DNA of 64,000 nucleotides from Devosia oryzisoli (GCF_014837245.1 NZ_JACYFU010000004.1:186001-250000); one strand, 5' to 3'; counted from the first letter of the stretch, positions 8,163 through 16,622 are shown. A program made the numbers and translations. The notes: a model not told the origin generated them from the sequence alone.

Positions 8163-8971
8163 GCGGCGGGGCCGCGCCGCACCTGCCGGTCGAGGCCGGC
8201 GCGCCGGAAAGCGGCCGGGTCAAGCACCGGCGGCGGGCGATACTGGAGGCGGTGCGGACCAACGGCGCGGCCTCCGTGGCCGAATTGGCGGCCCGCTTCG
8301 ACGTCACCTACCAGACCATCCGGCGCGACCTGAGGACGCTCGAGACGCAGGGCCTGCTGCAGAAGGGATTTGGCGGCGCGTTCGCTTCCCCGGGCGTGGC
8401 GCATCACACCCACGGCGAACGCCACGGCGTCCAGTCTGGGGTCAAGCGGCAACTCGTAGCGGCGCTGGCCGAATTCCTGACGCCGGGCGCCACCGTCTTC
8501 GTCGGGCTGGGAACGACCTTCGACTCACTGCACGAAGTCCTGGCCGATCACCCCGGCGTATTGGTGGCAACGCCCAATCTCGAAGTTGCTCATTCCTGCG
8601 CGCTCAAGACGGAGGCGACCGTCTATGTCTACGGCGGCTATGTGCGCAACAAGGACTCTTCGATCCTGACGCTGGCCGACGAGAGCCGTCAGCGCTTCAA
8701 GTTCGACGTCGCCATCATCGGAGCCAGCGCGATCGACCGCCACGGCACGGTACAGGAATTCGATCCCATGGAAGTCGACCTGGTGCGCTCGATCCTGCCC
8801 CATACACGCCAGGTGATCCTGGTGGCGCATGACGAGAAGTTCGACCGGCGCGCTCCGCACGTCGTAGTGCAGATGTCCCACGTCGACGTTCTGATCACCA
8901 ATGGCGACCCGGCCGAGCGCTTCGAAAACGCTTCGATCCTTGCCTCGACCCGGATAATCGCGCTCGACTAA
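8159..8971 (+). CDS. DeoR/GlpR family transcriptional regulator
   Basis: A 270-residue repressor-type protein. The N-terminal winged helix-turn-helix reads RRRAILEAVRTNGAASVAEL and VTYQTIRRDLRTLETQG (about 22-65). The C-terminal DeoRC sensor domain carries VFVGLGTTFDSL and ATPNLEVAH, equivalent to the sugar-phosphate-binding blocks of the family. The ATG overlaps the phosphatase stop (ATGA). Members usually sense a phosphorylated sugar and repress adjacent uptake genes, so this one very likely controls both arms of the locus. No operator was identified. Confidence 0.9.
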   Translation: MSGGAAPHLPVEAGAPESGRVKHRRRAILEAVRTNGAASVAELAARFDVTYQTIRRDLRTLETQGLLQKGFGGAFASPGVAHHTHGERHGVQSGVKRQLVAALAEFLTPGATVFVGLGTTFDSLHEVLADHPGVLVATPNLEVAHSCALKTEATVYVYGGYVRNKDSSILTLADESRQRFKFDVAIIGASAIDRHGTVQEFDPMEVDLVRSILPHTRQVILVAHDEKFDRRAPHVVVQMSHVDVLITNGDPAERFENASILASTRIIALD

Positions 8972-9181
8972 GTGCTGATCGCAGTCTTGGCGTTGGTTTG
9001 AGATCTGAACTCCACCGTGCATAACGGTATCGACCAGGCGCGGCGGCAGCACCGAGCACGGCGTCTGTTACCAGTGCGCATCAGGGTAATCTCCAAGCGT
9101 GCAGGCTCCATCGTCCGCCGTCCGGGAGAGAGTGCACGGAGCTTCACGGCCACCTGCAGGCAACTTTACGGATTTGAACCT

Positions 9182-10249
9182 CTATGAGCGCGCGGGGAAG
9201 CTATGGGCTTCCCCGACCACCGCGATGGCAACCACCGTGCCGGCCGGGAGGGATGCCGGGCCGGGCACCGAAATGGTGAAAAGGCTCGCCGTTTCAAGGA
9301 CCATCTCGTCCGTGGCGTCGGGCAGGTGCTCCACCACGGTGCGCCAGGTTGGCCCCTCGTAGCTGCGCGCCACGATCCGGCCGCGGCTGCCCTGCCCTTC
9401 GCCCGTGGCCGGGGTGATCCGCACCTGTTCGGGCCGCAGCATGATCGTGCGCGGACCCGACGGTCCCGTGGCACGAACGGGTCCCAAGAGCGTATGCGCG
9501 GTCCCGTCCTGGACCATGGCATTGAGGATGATCGCGTCGCCCAGGAACCGGGCGGTCTGGGCATTGACGGGCTTGAGATAGACTTCCTCGGGCGTACCGG
9601 CCTGAACCAGGCGGCCGTCCTGCATCACGGCGACGCGGTCGGCAAAGGACAGCGCTTCTTTCTGGTCATGCGTCACCAGCACCGTGGTGATGCCCGCTTC
9701 CCCCAGCACCGAGCTCACCATGTCGCGAATGGCATCGCGCAATCCGGTATCGAGGGCCGAAAACGGCTCATCGAGCAGCATGACCTTGGGCGAGCGGGCC
9801 ATGGCGCGCGCCAGCGCCACCCGCTGCTGCTGTCCGCCCGAAAGCTCATGCGGACGCCTCATGCCGACATCGGGGGGCAGGCCCACGCGCTGCAGCAGTT
9901 CGGCCGCCTTGCCGCCCCTTGCCGATGGTGGGTCGATCATGCCGAAGCGCACATTGTCGGCCACCGACATATGCGGAAACAGCGCCCCTTCCTGCACCAC
10001 ATAGCCGATTTGGCGGCGGTGCGACGGCACTGGACCCTTGTCGTCTTCGAGCGCGATTTCGCCCAGCCGGATCGAGCCGGCATCGAGCGTCTCGAAGCCG
10101 GCAATGGCGCGCAGCAACGTGGTCTTGCCCGAGCCCGACGGCCCGACGATCGCGACGCGGCTGCCCGCGGCGATGGTGAGCGAGACGGCATCGAGCGCGA
10201 TGGTCTTGCCATAGCGTTTGTGGGCAGCGGTGATGACGAGGTCGCTCAT
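9182..10249 (-). CDS. fbpC: Ferric iron ABC transporter ATP-binding protein
   Basis: A 355-residue ATPase with Walker A GPSGSGKTTLLRAIAG, signature ELSGGQQQRVALARAM, Walker B VMLLDEPFSALD and the switch VTHDQKEAL, and a C-terminal TOBE-like region. It belongs to the same branch as the first ATPase in the window but is clearly diverged from it. The ATG overlaps the permease stop by four bases (ATGA). It is the last gene of an SBP-permease-ATPase operon on the minus strand. Confidence 0.85.
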   Translation of the reverse strand: MSDLVITAAHKRYGKTIALDAVSLTIAAGSRVAIVGPSGSGKTTLLRAIAGFETLDAGSIRLGEIALEDDKGPVPSHRRQIGYVVQEGALFPHMSVADNVRFGMIDPPSARGGKAAELLQRVGLPPDVGMRRPHELSGGQQQRVALARAMARSPKVMLLDEPFSALDTGLRDAIRDMVSSVLGEAGITTVLVTHDQKEALSFADRVAVMQDGRLVQAGTPEEVYLKPVNAQTARFLGDAIILNAMVQDGTAHTLLGPVRATGPSGPRTIMLRPEQVRITPATGEGQGSRGRIVARSYEGPTWRTVVEHLPDATDEMVLETASLFTISVPGPASLPAGTVVAIAVVGEAHSFPARS

Positions 10250-11787
10250 ATCTGACCGATCTTGCGCGATTCAAAGCGCAGCAGCACGACGAGCGGCAGG
10301 GAGAGGACAATCATCAGTAAGGCGTACGGCGCCGCGGACGAGAAGTCGAGTTCGGCCGTATAGGCCCAAAAGCGCATGGCGAGCGTTCGCGTGCCATTGG
10401 GCGCCAGCATCAGCGTCGCCGTCAATTCGTTGGCGATGCCGAGCGCGACCATGGCCGTGCTGGCGGTGGCGCCGGGCATGGCTAGCCGCAGCGTGGTGCG
10501 CGCGATGGCAACCATGGGCCGCTTGCCCAGGCTCGAGGCTGCGCGTTCCAGTTCGGGCGGCGCCTGGGCGATGCTGGAGCGCAGGCCGACCACGGCGCGC
10601 GGCAGGAACATGAGCATATAGGCGATCACCAGCGTCGCCATGGTCTGGTAGAGCGAGGGTGCCAGACGTACCGTGATGGTGACCAGCGCCAGCGCCACGA
10701 TCACCCCGGGCAAAGCGCCCACATAATAATGGGCCGCCTCGAGCAGGCGCTGCGAGCGGCTCGGCGCGCGCACGCTGAGCCAGGCGATGGGAAAAGCGGC
10801 TATGGTCGTGAGCAGCGCCGCGCCAAGGGCGAGGGCCGCTGTCTGCCCCAGCGCCGGCAATACGGCGTCGAGCCGCCAGATCGCAGCGCCGCCCAGCCAC
10901 AGCCAGCGCGACAGCGTCCACAGCGGCACGCCCAGCGAAAAGAGGGTAAAGATGAGCACCAGGCCCATGGCACCCCATCGCAGAGGCCCAAGCGATTGTC
11001 TTTCGGCTCGTCGAATAGACCCTGAACCGATGCGGGCATAGCGCTCGTCGCCCCGCAACGCAGATTCGGCCCGGAGCAGGACAAGGCAGGCCACAACGAG
11101 AACGCCGCCGAGCAGGTTGGCCGCCGGGCCGTTATAGACGGACTGGAACTGATCGACGATCGCTGTCGCGAACGTGTCGAAACGGGTCAGCACGAAGAGC
11201 CCGTATTCGGCCAGGAGGTGCAGCGCCACCAGCAGCGCGCCCCCCCAGATCGCAATTCGCAACTGCGGCAGCACGATGCGAAAGAACACCACCATTGGCG
11301 GCTTGCCCAAAGCCGCTGCGGTTTCCTCGAGCGCCGGATCGAGCCGCCGCAAGCTCGCGGCCACCGGCAGGTACAAGAACGGCAGGTAGGCGAGAATGGA
11401 CACCGCGACCGCGGCCCACAGGCCATGAAAACCTGGCGCGAAGGCACTCCAGGCATAGGAGTGGACGAAGGCGGGAACCGCCAGCGGGGCAACCATCAGC
11501 CACGACCAAAGGCCGCGCCCTGGCAGGTCGGTCCGCTCCACCAACCAGGCAAAGCTAACCGCAAGGCTTATGGCGAGGGGCAGCGTAATGGCCAGGAGCA
11601 GCACCGTATTGACGAGCAACTCGCCCACCTTGGGGCGGAACACGAGAGTCGCAACCTCAGCCCAGCCGCTGTCGAAGGCCACCCACGTGACAAACAGCAG
11701 CGGCACCGAACACAGGATCGCCACAGCAACAGCCAGCGCCGCAAGAGTTGCAAAACCCACCGGCGTGCGGCGCCTGCGCACGATCAT
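10246..11787 (-). CDS. fbpB: Ferric iron ABC transporter permease
   Basis: A two-domain inner-membrane permease of about 513 residues with two EAA-type loops (ETAAALGKPPMVVF and RAASSLGKRPMVAI). The start used is the ATG at 11787, giving MIVRRRRTPVGFATL before the first membrane span. An in-frame TTG at 11817 would add ten residues but sits five bases after a strong hairpin. It forms the channel for the binding protein encoded upstream and the ATPase downstream. FbpB-type permeases carry ferric iron released from the binding protein. Confidence 0.85.
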   Translation of the reverse strand: MIVRRRRTPVGFATLAALAVAVAILCSVPLLFVTWVAFDSGWAEVATLVFRPKVGELLVNTVLLLAITLPLAISLAVSFAWLVERTDLPGRGLWSWLMVAPLAVPAFVHSYAWSAFAPGFHGLWAAVAVSILAYLPFLYLPVAASLRRLDPALEETAAALGKPPMVVFFRIVLPQLRIAIWGGALLVALHLLAEYGLFVLTRFDTFATAIVDQFQSVYNGPAANLLGGVLVVACLVLLRAESALRGDERYARIGSGSIRRAERQSLGPLRWGAMGLVLIFTLFSLGVPLWTLSRWLWLGGAAIWRLDAVLPALGQTAALALGAALLTTIAAFPIAWLSVRAPSRSQRLLEAAHYYVGALPGVIVALALVTITVRLAPSLYQTMATLVIAYMLMFLPRAVVGLRSSIAQAPPELERAASSLGKRPMVAIARTTLRLAMPGATASTAMVALGIANELTATLMLAPNGTRTLAMRFWAYTAELDFSSAAPYALLMIVLSLPLVVLLRFESRKIGQI

Positions 11788-11822
11788 CTCAGTTGCTGCC
11801 AATGCCAAGTAATCCAAGAAAC

Positions 11823-11846
11823 GCCGCCCGAACCAGTCCGGGCGGC
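11823..11846 (-). terminator. Intercistronic hairpin between fbpA and fbpB
   Basis: GCCGCCCG (11823-11830) pairs with CGGGCGGC (11839-11846) over an eight-base loop. On the minus strand it is followed by GTTTCTT. It lies 12 bases after the binding-protein stop. A partial terminator or mRNA stabiliser here would let the binding protein be made in excess over the membrane parts, as is common in such operons. The role is inferred. Confidence 0.5.
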
Positions 11847-11858
11847 ATCAGTGCCTCT

Positions 11859-12869
11859 TTAGAGCAAGCCGGCGGCAGTCATCAACTCCGCCGCCTTGCT
11901 ATTGTCGAGTTGGGTCGGATCGATCGCGGGCGCTTCCAGGTCCTCCAGCGGCACCAGCGCCGCATTGGCCGCCTGGTCGACGCCGATGGCATACTCAAAG
12001 GAATCGTCGCGCAGCACGGTCTGGCCGCCCGCACCGGTCACGAACTTGAGGAACTGCAGCGCCTGTTCCTTGTGCTGGCTGGTCGCCAGCACGCCGCCGC
12101 CCGAAATGGAAATGAAAGCGCCAGGATCCTGGTTCTTGAAGTAATGGAGGGCAATCTTGTCACTGCTTTCCTTGGTGCCAGCTTGGTCGCCGAACCAGTA
12201 GTAGTGATAGATCAGCGCACCATCGACCTCGCCATTGTTGGCGGCTGCCATGGCGGCGCGGTTGCCGCGGAGCGAAACCACGTTCGCCTTCATGCCGTCG
12301 AGCCAAGTCTTGGTGGCCTCTTCCCCGTTAAGGGCGAGATAGGCTGCAACGATCGCCTGGAAGTCGGCGCCGCCCGGGGAAGCGGCCCAGCGGCCTTGCC
12401 ATGCCGGATCGGCCAGCTCGGCCATGGTCTTGGGCAGCATGTCTTCGCTGAGCTTATCGGTATTGTAGGCAAAAACCGTCGCGCGGGCGGCGATACCGGT
12501 CCAGTGCCCGTTCTCCGGGCGAAACTGGGCCGGAACCTGCTCGAGGAGGTCTGCCGGCAGCGGTTCGAACAGTCCGGCATTGTCCACAAGCACCATGGCA
12601 GGCGAATTTTCGGTCAGGAACACGTCGGCGGGCGACATGGTCCCTTCCTGCACGATCTGGTTGCCCAGCTCGAGATCGCTTCCCTGGCGAACCACGACAT
12701 CGATGCCGGTCTCGGCCTTGAACGCGTCGACCCAGGCCTGTGTCAGGGTTTCGTGCTGGGCGTTGTAGACGACAAGCTCGCCATCCTGGGCGAAGGCGGC
12801 CGACGACAGGGCTACGAAGGCCGCGCCGAGGGCAAGCATGCGCGCGAAGGGGGAGACGATGGACTTCAT
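11859..12869 (-). CDS. fbpA: Ferric iron-binding periplasmic protein
   Basis: A 336-residue exported protein (MKSIVSPFARMLALGAAFVA..., cleavage near SAAFAQDG). It begins GELVVYNAQHETLTQAW and contains IYHYYWFGDQAG, whose adjacent tyrosines match the iron-coordinating dyad of FbpA-type ferric-binding proteins. The ATG at 12869 follows GGAAGGA at seven bases; the longer in-frame opening has no such site. It is first in the fbpABC operon, downstream of a sigma-70-type promoter that overlaps a candidate RirA box. Confidence 0.88.
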   Translation of the reverse strand: MKSIVSPFARMLALGAAFVALSSAAFAQDGELVVYNAQHETLTQAWVDAFKAETGIDVVVRQGSDLELGNQIVQEGTMSPADVFLTENSPAMVLVDNAGLFEPLPADLLEQVPAQFRPENGHWTGIAARATVFAYNTDKLSEDMLPKTMAELADPAWQGRWAASPGGADFQAIVAAYLALNGEEATKTWLDGMKANVVSLRGNRAAMAAANNGEVDGALIYHYYWFGDQAGTKESSDKIALHYFKNQDPGAFISISGGGVLATSQHKEQALQFLKFVTGAGGQTVLRDDSFEYAIGVDQAANAALVPLEDLEAPAIDPTQLDNSKAAELMTAAGLL

Positions 12870-12915
12870 GGACGATCCTTCCGGGGGAGCTGATGTAGCA
12901 ATCACGACACCGGGG

Positions 12916-12944
12916 ACTTATTCAAATATGATTGTCCTTGTCAA
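12916..12944 (-). promoter_or_regulatory. fbpA promoter with overlapping IRO (RirA) box
   Basis: On the minus strand TTGACA (12939-12944) and ATAAGT (12916-12921) are 17 bases apart. TGA-N9-TCA lies at 12929-12943, over the -35 box and part of the spacer. TGA-N9-TCA is the iron-responsive (IRO) box described for RirA in rhizobia. Repression by RirA under iron sufficiency is therefore likely. Neither element has been tested here. Confidence 0.6.
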
Positions 12945-13420
12945 CTTAAGTTTGCCCGGCGGCCTGCTGCCGCAGCGCCTCCAGTTGCCCAAGCGGTGTG
13001 TAGGTCTCAGACCTCGGCAGACACGGTGGGGTTAGACGGCGCGGAAGCAGCCTGTCGCGCGAAAGCCGAGATACAGCACGGTGGTGAGCAGGGCGACGGC
13101 GACAGAAGCTGGAGTCTAGTTTGCGTGGAAGCTCTTCTTGATGTCGAGCGGGAAGCTCGAATGCTTCGCAGGAGGTAGTCCCACCTGAACTGCCGGCAGG
13201 CAAGTTGGCGCCAAACGTGCCTTCTCCCGCACGCTCAAGGAGAAGCTGCGGCACGCCGATCCCATCCTCTGGCGCAATTACCTCAGAAGCGTTGTGGGCA
13301 GGCTTATCGTGGGAGCAAGGCGGGTCGTTATCGTGGGCAGCAGCCACAGCCTCCACCGCTCAATCGCAGAGGACACTTTTTCAGCCAACAGTGTTCGCAG
13401 TTTACATAATGATACAGGAA
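12945..13420. other. Gene-poor decayed stretch between fbpA promoter and tRNA-Arg
   Basis: No intact gene is supported here. The minus-strand 136-codon frame across most of it has no recognisable domain and an unlikely composition. The right part (13201 onward) holds the tail of a serine recombinase, listed separately. On the minus strand a short frame ending at 13032 reads VALLTTVLYLGFRATGCF, resembling the last membrane span of some permease, but it is too short to name. The stretch looks like a scar of past insertion and deletion next to a tRNA gene. Confidence 0.5.
13201..13410 (+). pseudogene. C-terminal remnant of a serine (site-specific) recombinase
   Basis: In the frame starting at 13201 the sequence reads AFSRTLKEKLRHADPILWRN, then YLRSVVGRLIVGARRVVIVG and SSHSLHRSIAED. 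This matches the C-terminal pattern of large serine recombinases (..L...DP.fRkaYLR..V..I.V....I.I.GSk..L..A..). A stop at 13186 and loss of everything upstream show it is a fragment. The frame then runs into the tRNA gene. The match is to a remembered family pattern, not to a search. Confidence 0.5.
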
Positions 13421-13497
13421 TGGCGCGCCCGAAGAGATTCGAACTCCTGACCCCCAGATTCGTAGTCTGGTGCTCTATCCAGCTGAGCTACGGGCGC
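13421..13497 (-). tRNA. tRNA-Arg (anticodon ACG)
   Basis: The 77-base minus-strand sequence folds as a standard cloverleaf. The acceptor stem is GCGCCCG/CGGGCGC. The D arm contains AGCTGGATA. The anticodon stem CCAGA/TCTGG encloses CTACGAA (anticodon ACG). The T arm has TTCGAAT, and a discriminator G and encoded CCA end the gene. It reads CGN arginine codons after A34 deamination. A recombinase remnant abuts its 3' end. Confidence 0.96.
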
Positions 13498-13622
13498 GCA
13501 GGCCGACGAGACGGCCGCTTCGATTGACGACAGGACGATGTCTCTGTCTGAAGCGGGGCAACCCATACATGGCTGCTTTGGCCATTGCAAGCGGCACCGG
13601 AGGATTTTTCGGGGCCAGAAGG

Positions 13623-15050
13623 TCACGCCGTGGGTCGGTGCGGTAGCGCGACCTCGAACTGCGTCCCCTCCTCCGTCTCGACAAACCGCAGCATCCCCCC
13701 GTGGGCCTCCGTGATTTCCCGGGCAATGGCGAGCCCCAGTCCCGTGCCCCCCGCGCGCGCCGAGCCTTCAAACGCCTCAAACAGATGCGCCCTGGCCCGT
13801 GGCGGAAGCCCGGGGCCATTGTCGCTGACGGCCAGGATAAACGCATCATCGTCCTGCCGGGCGGTGGCCGTCACCTCCGCGCCGGGCCTGTTCGGCCGCG
13901 GGTCGCTTTCGAGTGCCTCGCGCGCATTCTTGAAGAGATTGACGAACACGCGGGCCATCTGGCCCGCGTCGACGTCGAGCACGATACCGTCCGGAACCTC
14001 ATTGACGAAAACAACGGCCGGATGCCCGACGAGGCGGGCCTCGAAGGCCGCATCGTCCAACAGAGGCCTGATCTCCGTCGGGACGAACTGCGGCGGCGCC
14101 GCCGCCTCCCGGCCATAGTCGAGCACCGATTGGGCAAAGCCGATCGCCTTGTCGAGCGTCGTCACCAGCCGCGGCGCCAACCGTTGCACCTTCGGGTCGT
14201 CCAGCGTGGCCACCTGGTCGGAAAGAAGCTGCGCCGCCGTCAGGGTGTTGCGCAGGTCGTGGTTGATCTTGGCGACCGCCAGGCCCAGATCCGCCAGGTG
14301 CCGGCGCTGCCGCAACATCGAGGCGAGGTCGCGCTCCATGTCGGCGAGTTCGCGTTCCACGATGCCGATTTCGTCGCGGCGCTGCGAGGGTTGCAGGATC
14401 AGCGTGGCATTTTCCGGCGCCTTGCGAAACGCCAGCATGTTGTCCGCCAACCGTAACACCGGATCGATGAAGAGCCGGCTCGCCAGCATGTAGAGCGCAA
14501 AAGCGGTAATGGCCGCGATGCCCAGAGACACAAGGCCGATATTGCGCGAATATTCCAGCATCTCCTGGCGCAACGGCGCTTCGGGCATCAGGATTTCGAT
14601 GAGGCTTTCGTCGAGATCCCCCTCCCCCACGATGCGCAGCGTTCGGCCGCGACCGGCGAACAGGGTGTCGATGGCGCCGGCGATCTGCGTCGCCAGATCC
14701 CGCTGCCGCATGTCGGCCGTTGTCACCCGTTCCGGCGTCACAGGCTCCGCCAGCTCGATCAGTTGGCTCTGCCCCTCCCGCCGGTAGACGATGGCGTCTG
14801 CGCCGGCCGAGGTGAGCAAGCGATCGGTCAGGCTCCGCGGTAGGGACATGACGTCCGGCACAGCATCGAGCACGCGCGCGGCGACCACCCCAACGCGAAG
14901 CCTGTCCTCAAGCCAGGTAGCGCGGAAATTGGCGAGCGATGGCAAATAGACCACGATTTCGACAAGGAAGATCACGCCGATAATGGTCGCGATCAGCTTG
15001 TTCGAAAGGCCGGAGAATCGACCGGGAATCGGGCTGCCAGGGTTGCTCAT
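13623..15050 (-). CDS. Sensor histidine kinase (orphan)
   Basis: A 475-residue membrane kinase. One membrane span near residues 16-34 and a second near 170-190 flank a periplasmic sensor region of about 130 residues. A HAMP-like segment follows (FIDPVLRLADNMLAFRKAPE). The H-box is KINHDLRNTLTAAQLLSDQV, and the ATPase domain shows NLFKNAREAL (N box), DNGPGLPP and GGTGLGLAIAREI. No response regulator gene is adjacent, so its partner is elsewhere. It is followed, 49 bases beyond its start, by other minus-strand genes including the flavoprotein upstream of it, which may be co-transcribed. Confidence 0.9.
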   Translation of the reverse strand: MSNPGSPIPGRFSGLSNKLIATIIGVIFLVEIVVYLPSLANFRATWLEDRLRVGVVAARVLDAVPDVMSLPRSLTDRLLTSAGADAIVYRREGQSQLIELAEPVTPERVTTADMRQRDLATQIAGAIDTLFAGRGRTLRIVGEGDLDESLIEILMPEAPLRQEMLEYSRNIGLVSLGIAAITAFALYMLASRLFIDPVLRLADNMLAFRKAPENATLILQPSQRRDEIGIVERELADMERDLASMLRQRRHLADLGLAVAKINHDLRNTLTAAQLLSDQVATLDDPKVQRLAPRLVTTLDKAIGFAQSVLDYGREAAAPPQFVPTEIRPLLDDAAFEARLVGHPAVVFVNEVPDGIVLDVDAGQMARVFVNLFKNAREALESDPRPNRPGAEVTATARQDDDAFILAVSDNGPGLPPRARAHLFEAFEGSARAGGTGLGLAIAREITEAHGGMLRFVETEEGTQFEVALPHRPTA

Positions 15051-15099
15051 GGTGCTCCGATCATAAGGGAGGGCTCGTCCGGCCGTCAGCCCCTCGAGA

Positions 15100-16524
15100 T
15101 CAGCGGGGCAGAAGACGACGCAAGGCCTGGCGACGCTGCGTCCAAGGAGATACGCGCTGACCGGCCGGATGGTTCTCCGCCATCTGTGAAATCAGTGCCG
15201 CGAGGCTGGGATAGGGCAAGCTTATCGCCGCCAACTGCTCGGTGGTCATCCTCGCCTGCATGGCGAGGCTCACAAGGGCGCCGAGTTCGGCTGCCATCGG
15301 CGCGACAATGCTGCCGCCCGTGATGCGATCGTGCGCATCGAGCATCAGCTTGGCGCTGCCCACAGTCTTGCCCATGGCCCGCGCCGCCTCGTTCTCCGCC
15401 AGGGTGGCGCGTAGCACTTTCGCATCGGCCCGCCCCCGACGCGCCAGCGGTTCGGCATGGCCGATCTGCACCAGCCCCGGTTCGGTCGGGACGATCATCG
15501 GAAGCGCGCCCGACGGCCGCCCGCGACCGGTGAGAACAGCCTCCACCACCTCGCGCCCATGCGCCAGCGCCAGGTTCCACTGCCTTTGCCCGGCCGCATA
15601 CCCCACCGCACGCACCGCCCGGTTGGCAGTGCGTCCCAAAGGGCCCGTACTCAACAACCCATCTGCAGAAAGGCTAAGCTTGAGATGCTCGATCCCCAAA
15701 CCTGCAACGTCCGGACGCCGCTCCGTCGCCAGCAGGACATGCGAGACATCCAGCGGCCGCGTCTGCCCTCCCTGTGTCGACAGGCGCACCCCGATGCCCT
15801 GGCTGCGCGGCTGGATTTCCTCGATCTGTCCCTCGCGCACGAGATCCAGCCCTTCGGCGGCCAGTGCATCGGCCAAAACGGAGACCGCTTCGGGATCGAA
15901 CCCGGCCAGCAGCGCCCCCTGCGGCACCAGCGTCACCGCGCACCCCAGCCGCCGGTGGATTTGCGCCAGAGCCACCGCTTCAGCGCCGCCGCCAATGACC
16001 AGCAGATGGCTGAGCTTGCGACCATTCTCGACGATGGTGTCGGGCGTCAGAAAGTCGATCTCGGACAGACCCGGAATGGAGGGCGTCATGGGCTCGCCGC
16101 CCAGGGCAAGGATGATGCTGCGCGGCCGCAGCACGGCGTCCCCCACGGCTAGGGTCCGGCCTTCGGTGAACCGCGGTTCGCCGCGCATCACCTCGACGCC
16201 CTGCGCTCGCAGGTGCTCGACGCTCTCGAGAACGGCGCCCCCTTCGGCGACGGCAATGGCCCGCGCCGCGACCGACTTGTAGACGAGTTTTGGCTGTATG
16301 CTGGCCAGCCCCAGCGTCTCTCCCTCGCGCATGGCTTGGGCAAGGCCGGCGCTCGCCGCCAGTGCAGCAAGGCGACGATAGACTTCTGGCTGGTCGCCCG
16401 GCTCAGGCCGGCCCCGGTCGACGAGCGTGACGGAGACGTCGAAGCGGCGGGCGTGGCGTGCAAGCGCAACACCAAGTGCACCAGCACCGATGATACAGAG
16501 GTCGGGTCGTAGGGGATCTGCCAT
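15100..16524 (-). CDS. FAD/NAD(P)-dependent oxidoreductase of the lipoamide dehydrogenase family lacking redox cysteines
   Basis: A 474-residue flavoprotein with an N-terminal FAD-binding CIIGAGALGVALARHARR (about 10-27), a second dinucleotide fold LLVIGGGAEAVALAQIHRRL, and an FAD-block-like stretch ending AVGYAAG. The place where lipoamide dehydrogenase and glutathione reductase carry CxxxxC reads GDQPEVYRRLAALAASAG, with no cysteine, and the C-terminal HPT..E dyad is also absent. It therefore cannot use the usual disulfide chemistry. It sits 49 bases upstream of the orphan histidine kinase gene on the same strand. Its substrate is unknown. Confidence 0.75.
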   Translation of the reverse strand: MADPLRPDLCIIGAGALGVALARHARRFDVSVTLVDRGRPEPGDQPEVYRRLAALAASAGLAQAMREGETLGLASIQPKLVYKSVAARAIAVAEGGAVLESVEHLRAQGVEVMRGEPRFTEGRTLAVGDAVLRPRSIILALGGEPMTPSIPGLSEIDFLTPDTIVENGRKLSHLLVIGGGAEAVALAQIHRRLGCAVTLVPQGALLAGFDPEAVSVLADALAAEGLDLVREGQIEEIQPRSQGIGVRLSTQGGQTRPLDVSHVLLATERRPDVAGLGIEHLKLSLSADGLLSTGPLGRTANRAVRAVGYAAGQRQWNLALAHGREVVEAVLTGRGRPSGALPMIVPTEPGLVQIGHAEPLARRGRADAKVLRATLAENEAARAMGKTVGSAKLMLDAHDRITGGSIVAPMAAELGALVSLAMQARMTTEQLAAISLPYPSLAALISQMAENHPAGQRVSPWTQRRQALRRLLPR

Positions 16525-16556
16525 GGGTATCGAGGCCGGAGGAAAGGAGGTCTGTT

Positions 16557-16622
16557 ATGAAGCGATCCCCCGGCATTGACAACCGCACAGCCCCCCGCAA
16601 TCCCTGCTCCGCCGCGCGTTGA
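16557..16622 (+). CDS. Possible 21-residue leader or small protein upstream of rpmH
   Basis: An ATG at 16557 follows AGGAGG (16545-16550) by six bases, an almost ideal ribosome-binding site. The frame encodes [20 protein letters not shown] plus one Arg, then TGA. The stop overlaps the -35 box of the rpmH promoter. The peptide has no known relative to me. It lies in the divergent region between the flavoprotein and rpmH and could be a leader, a small protein or chance. Confidence 0.3.
   Translation: MKRSPGIDNRTAPRNPCSAAR

Noticed and set aside
8972..9181. A 61-codon minus frame between the DeoR gene and fbpC
   Set aside because: No ribosome site or recognisable domain. The 210 bases show nothing beyond the ends of two convergent operons.
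13032..13112. Short minus frame reading like the last membrane span of a permease
   Set aside because: Fewer than 30 codons and no upstream continuation. Too short to assign even as a pseudogene.
12946..13356. A 136-codon frame on minus
   Set aside because: No domain, no ribosome site, unusual composition. It overlaps a more convincing recombinase remnant on plus.
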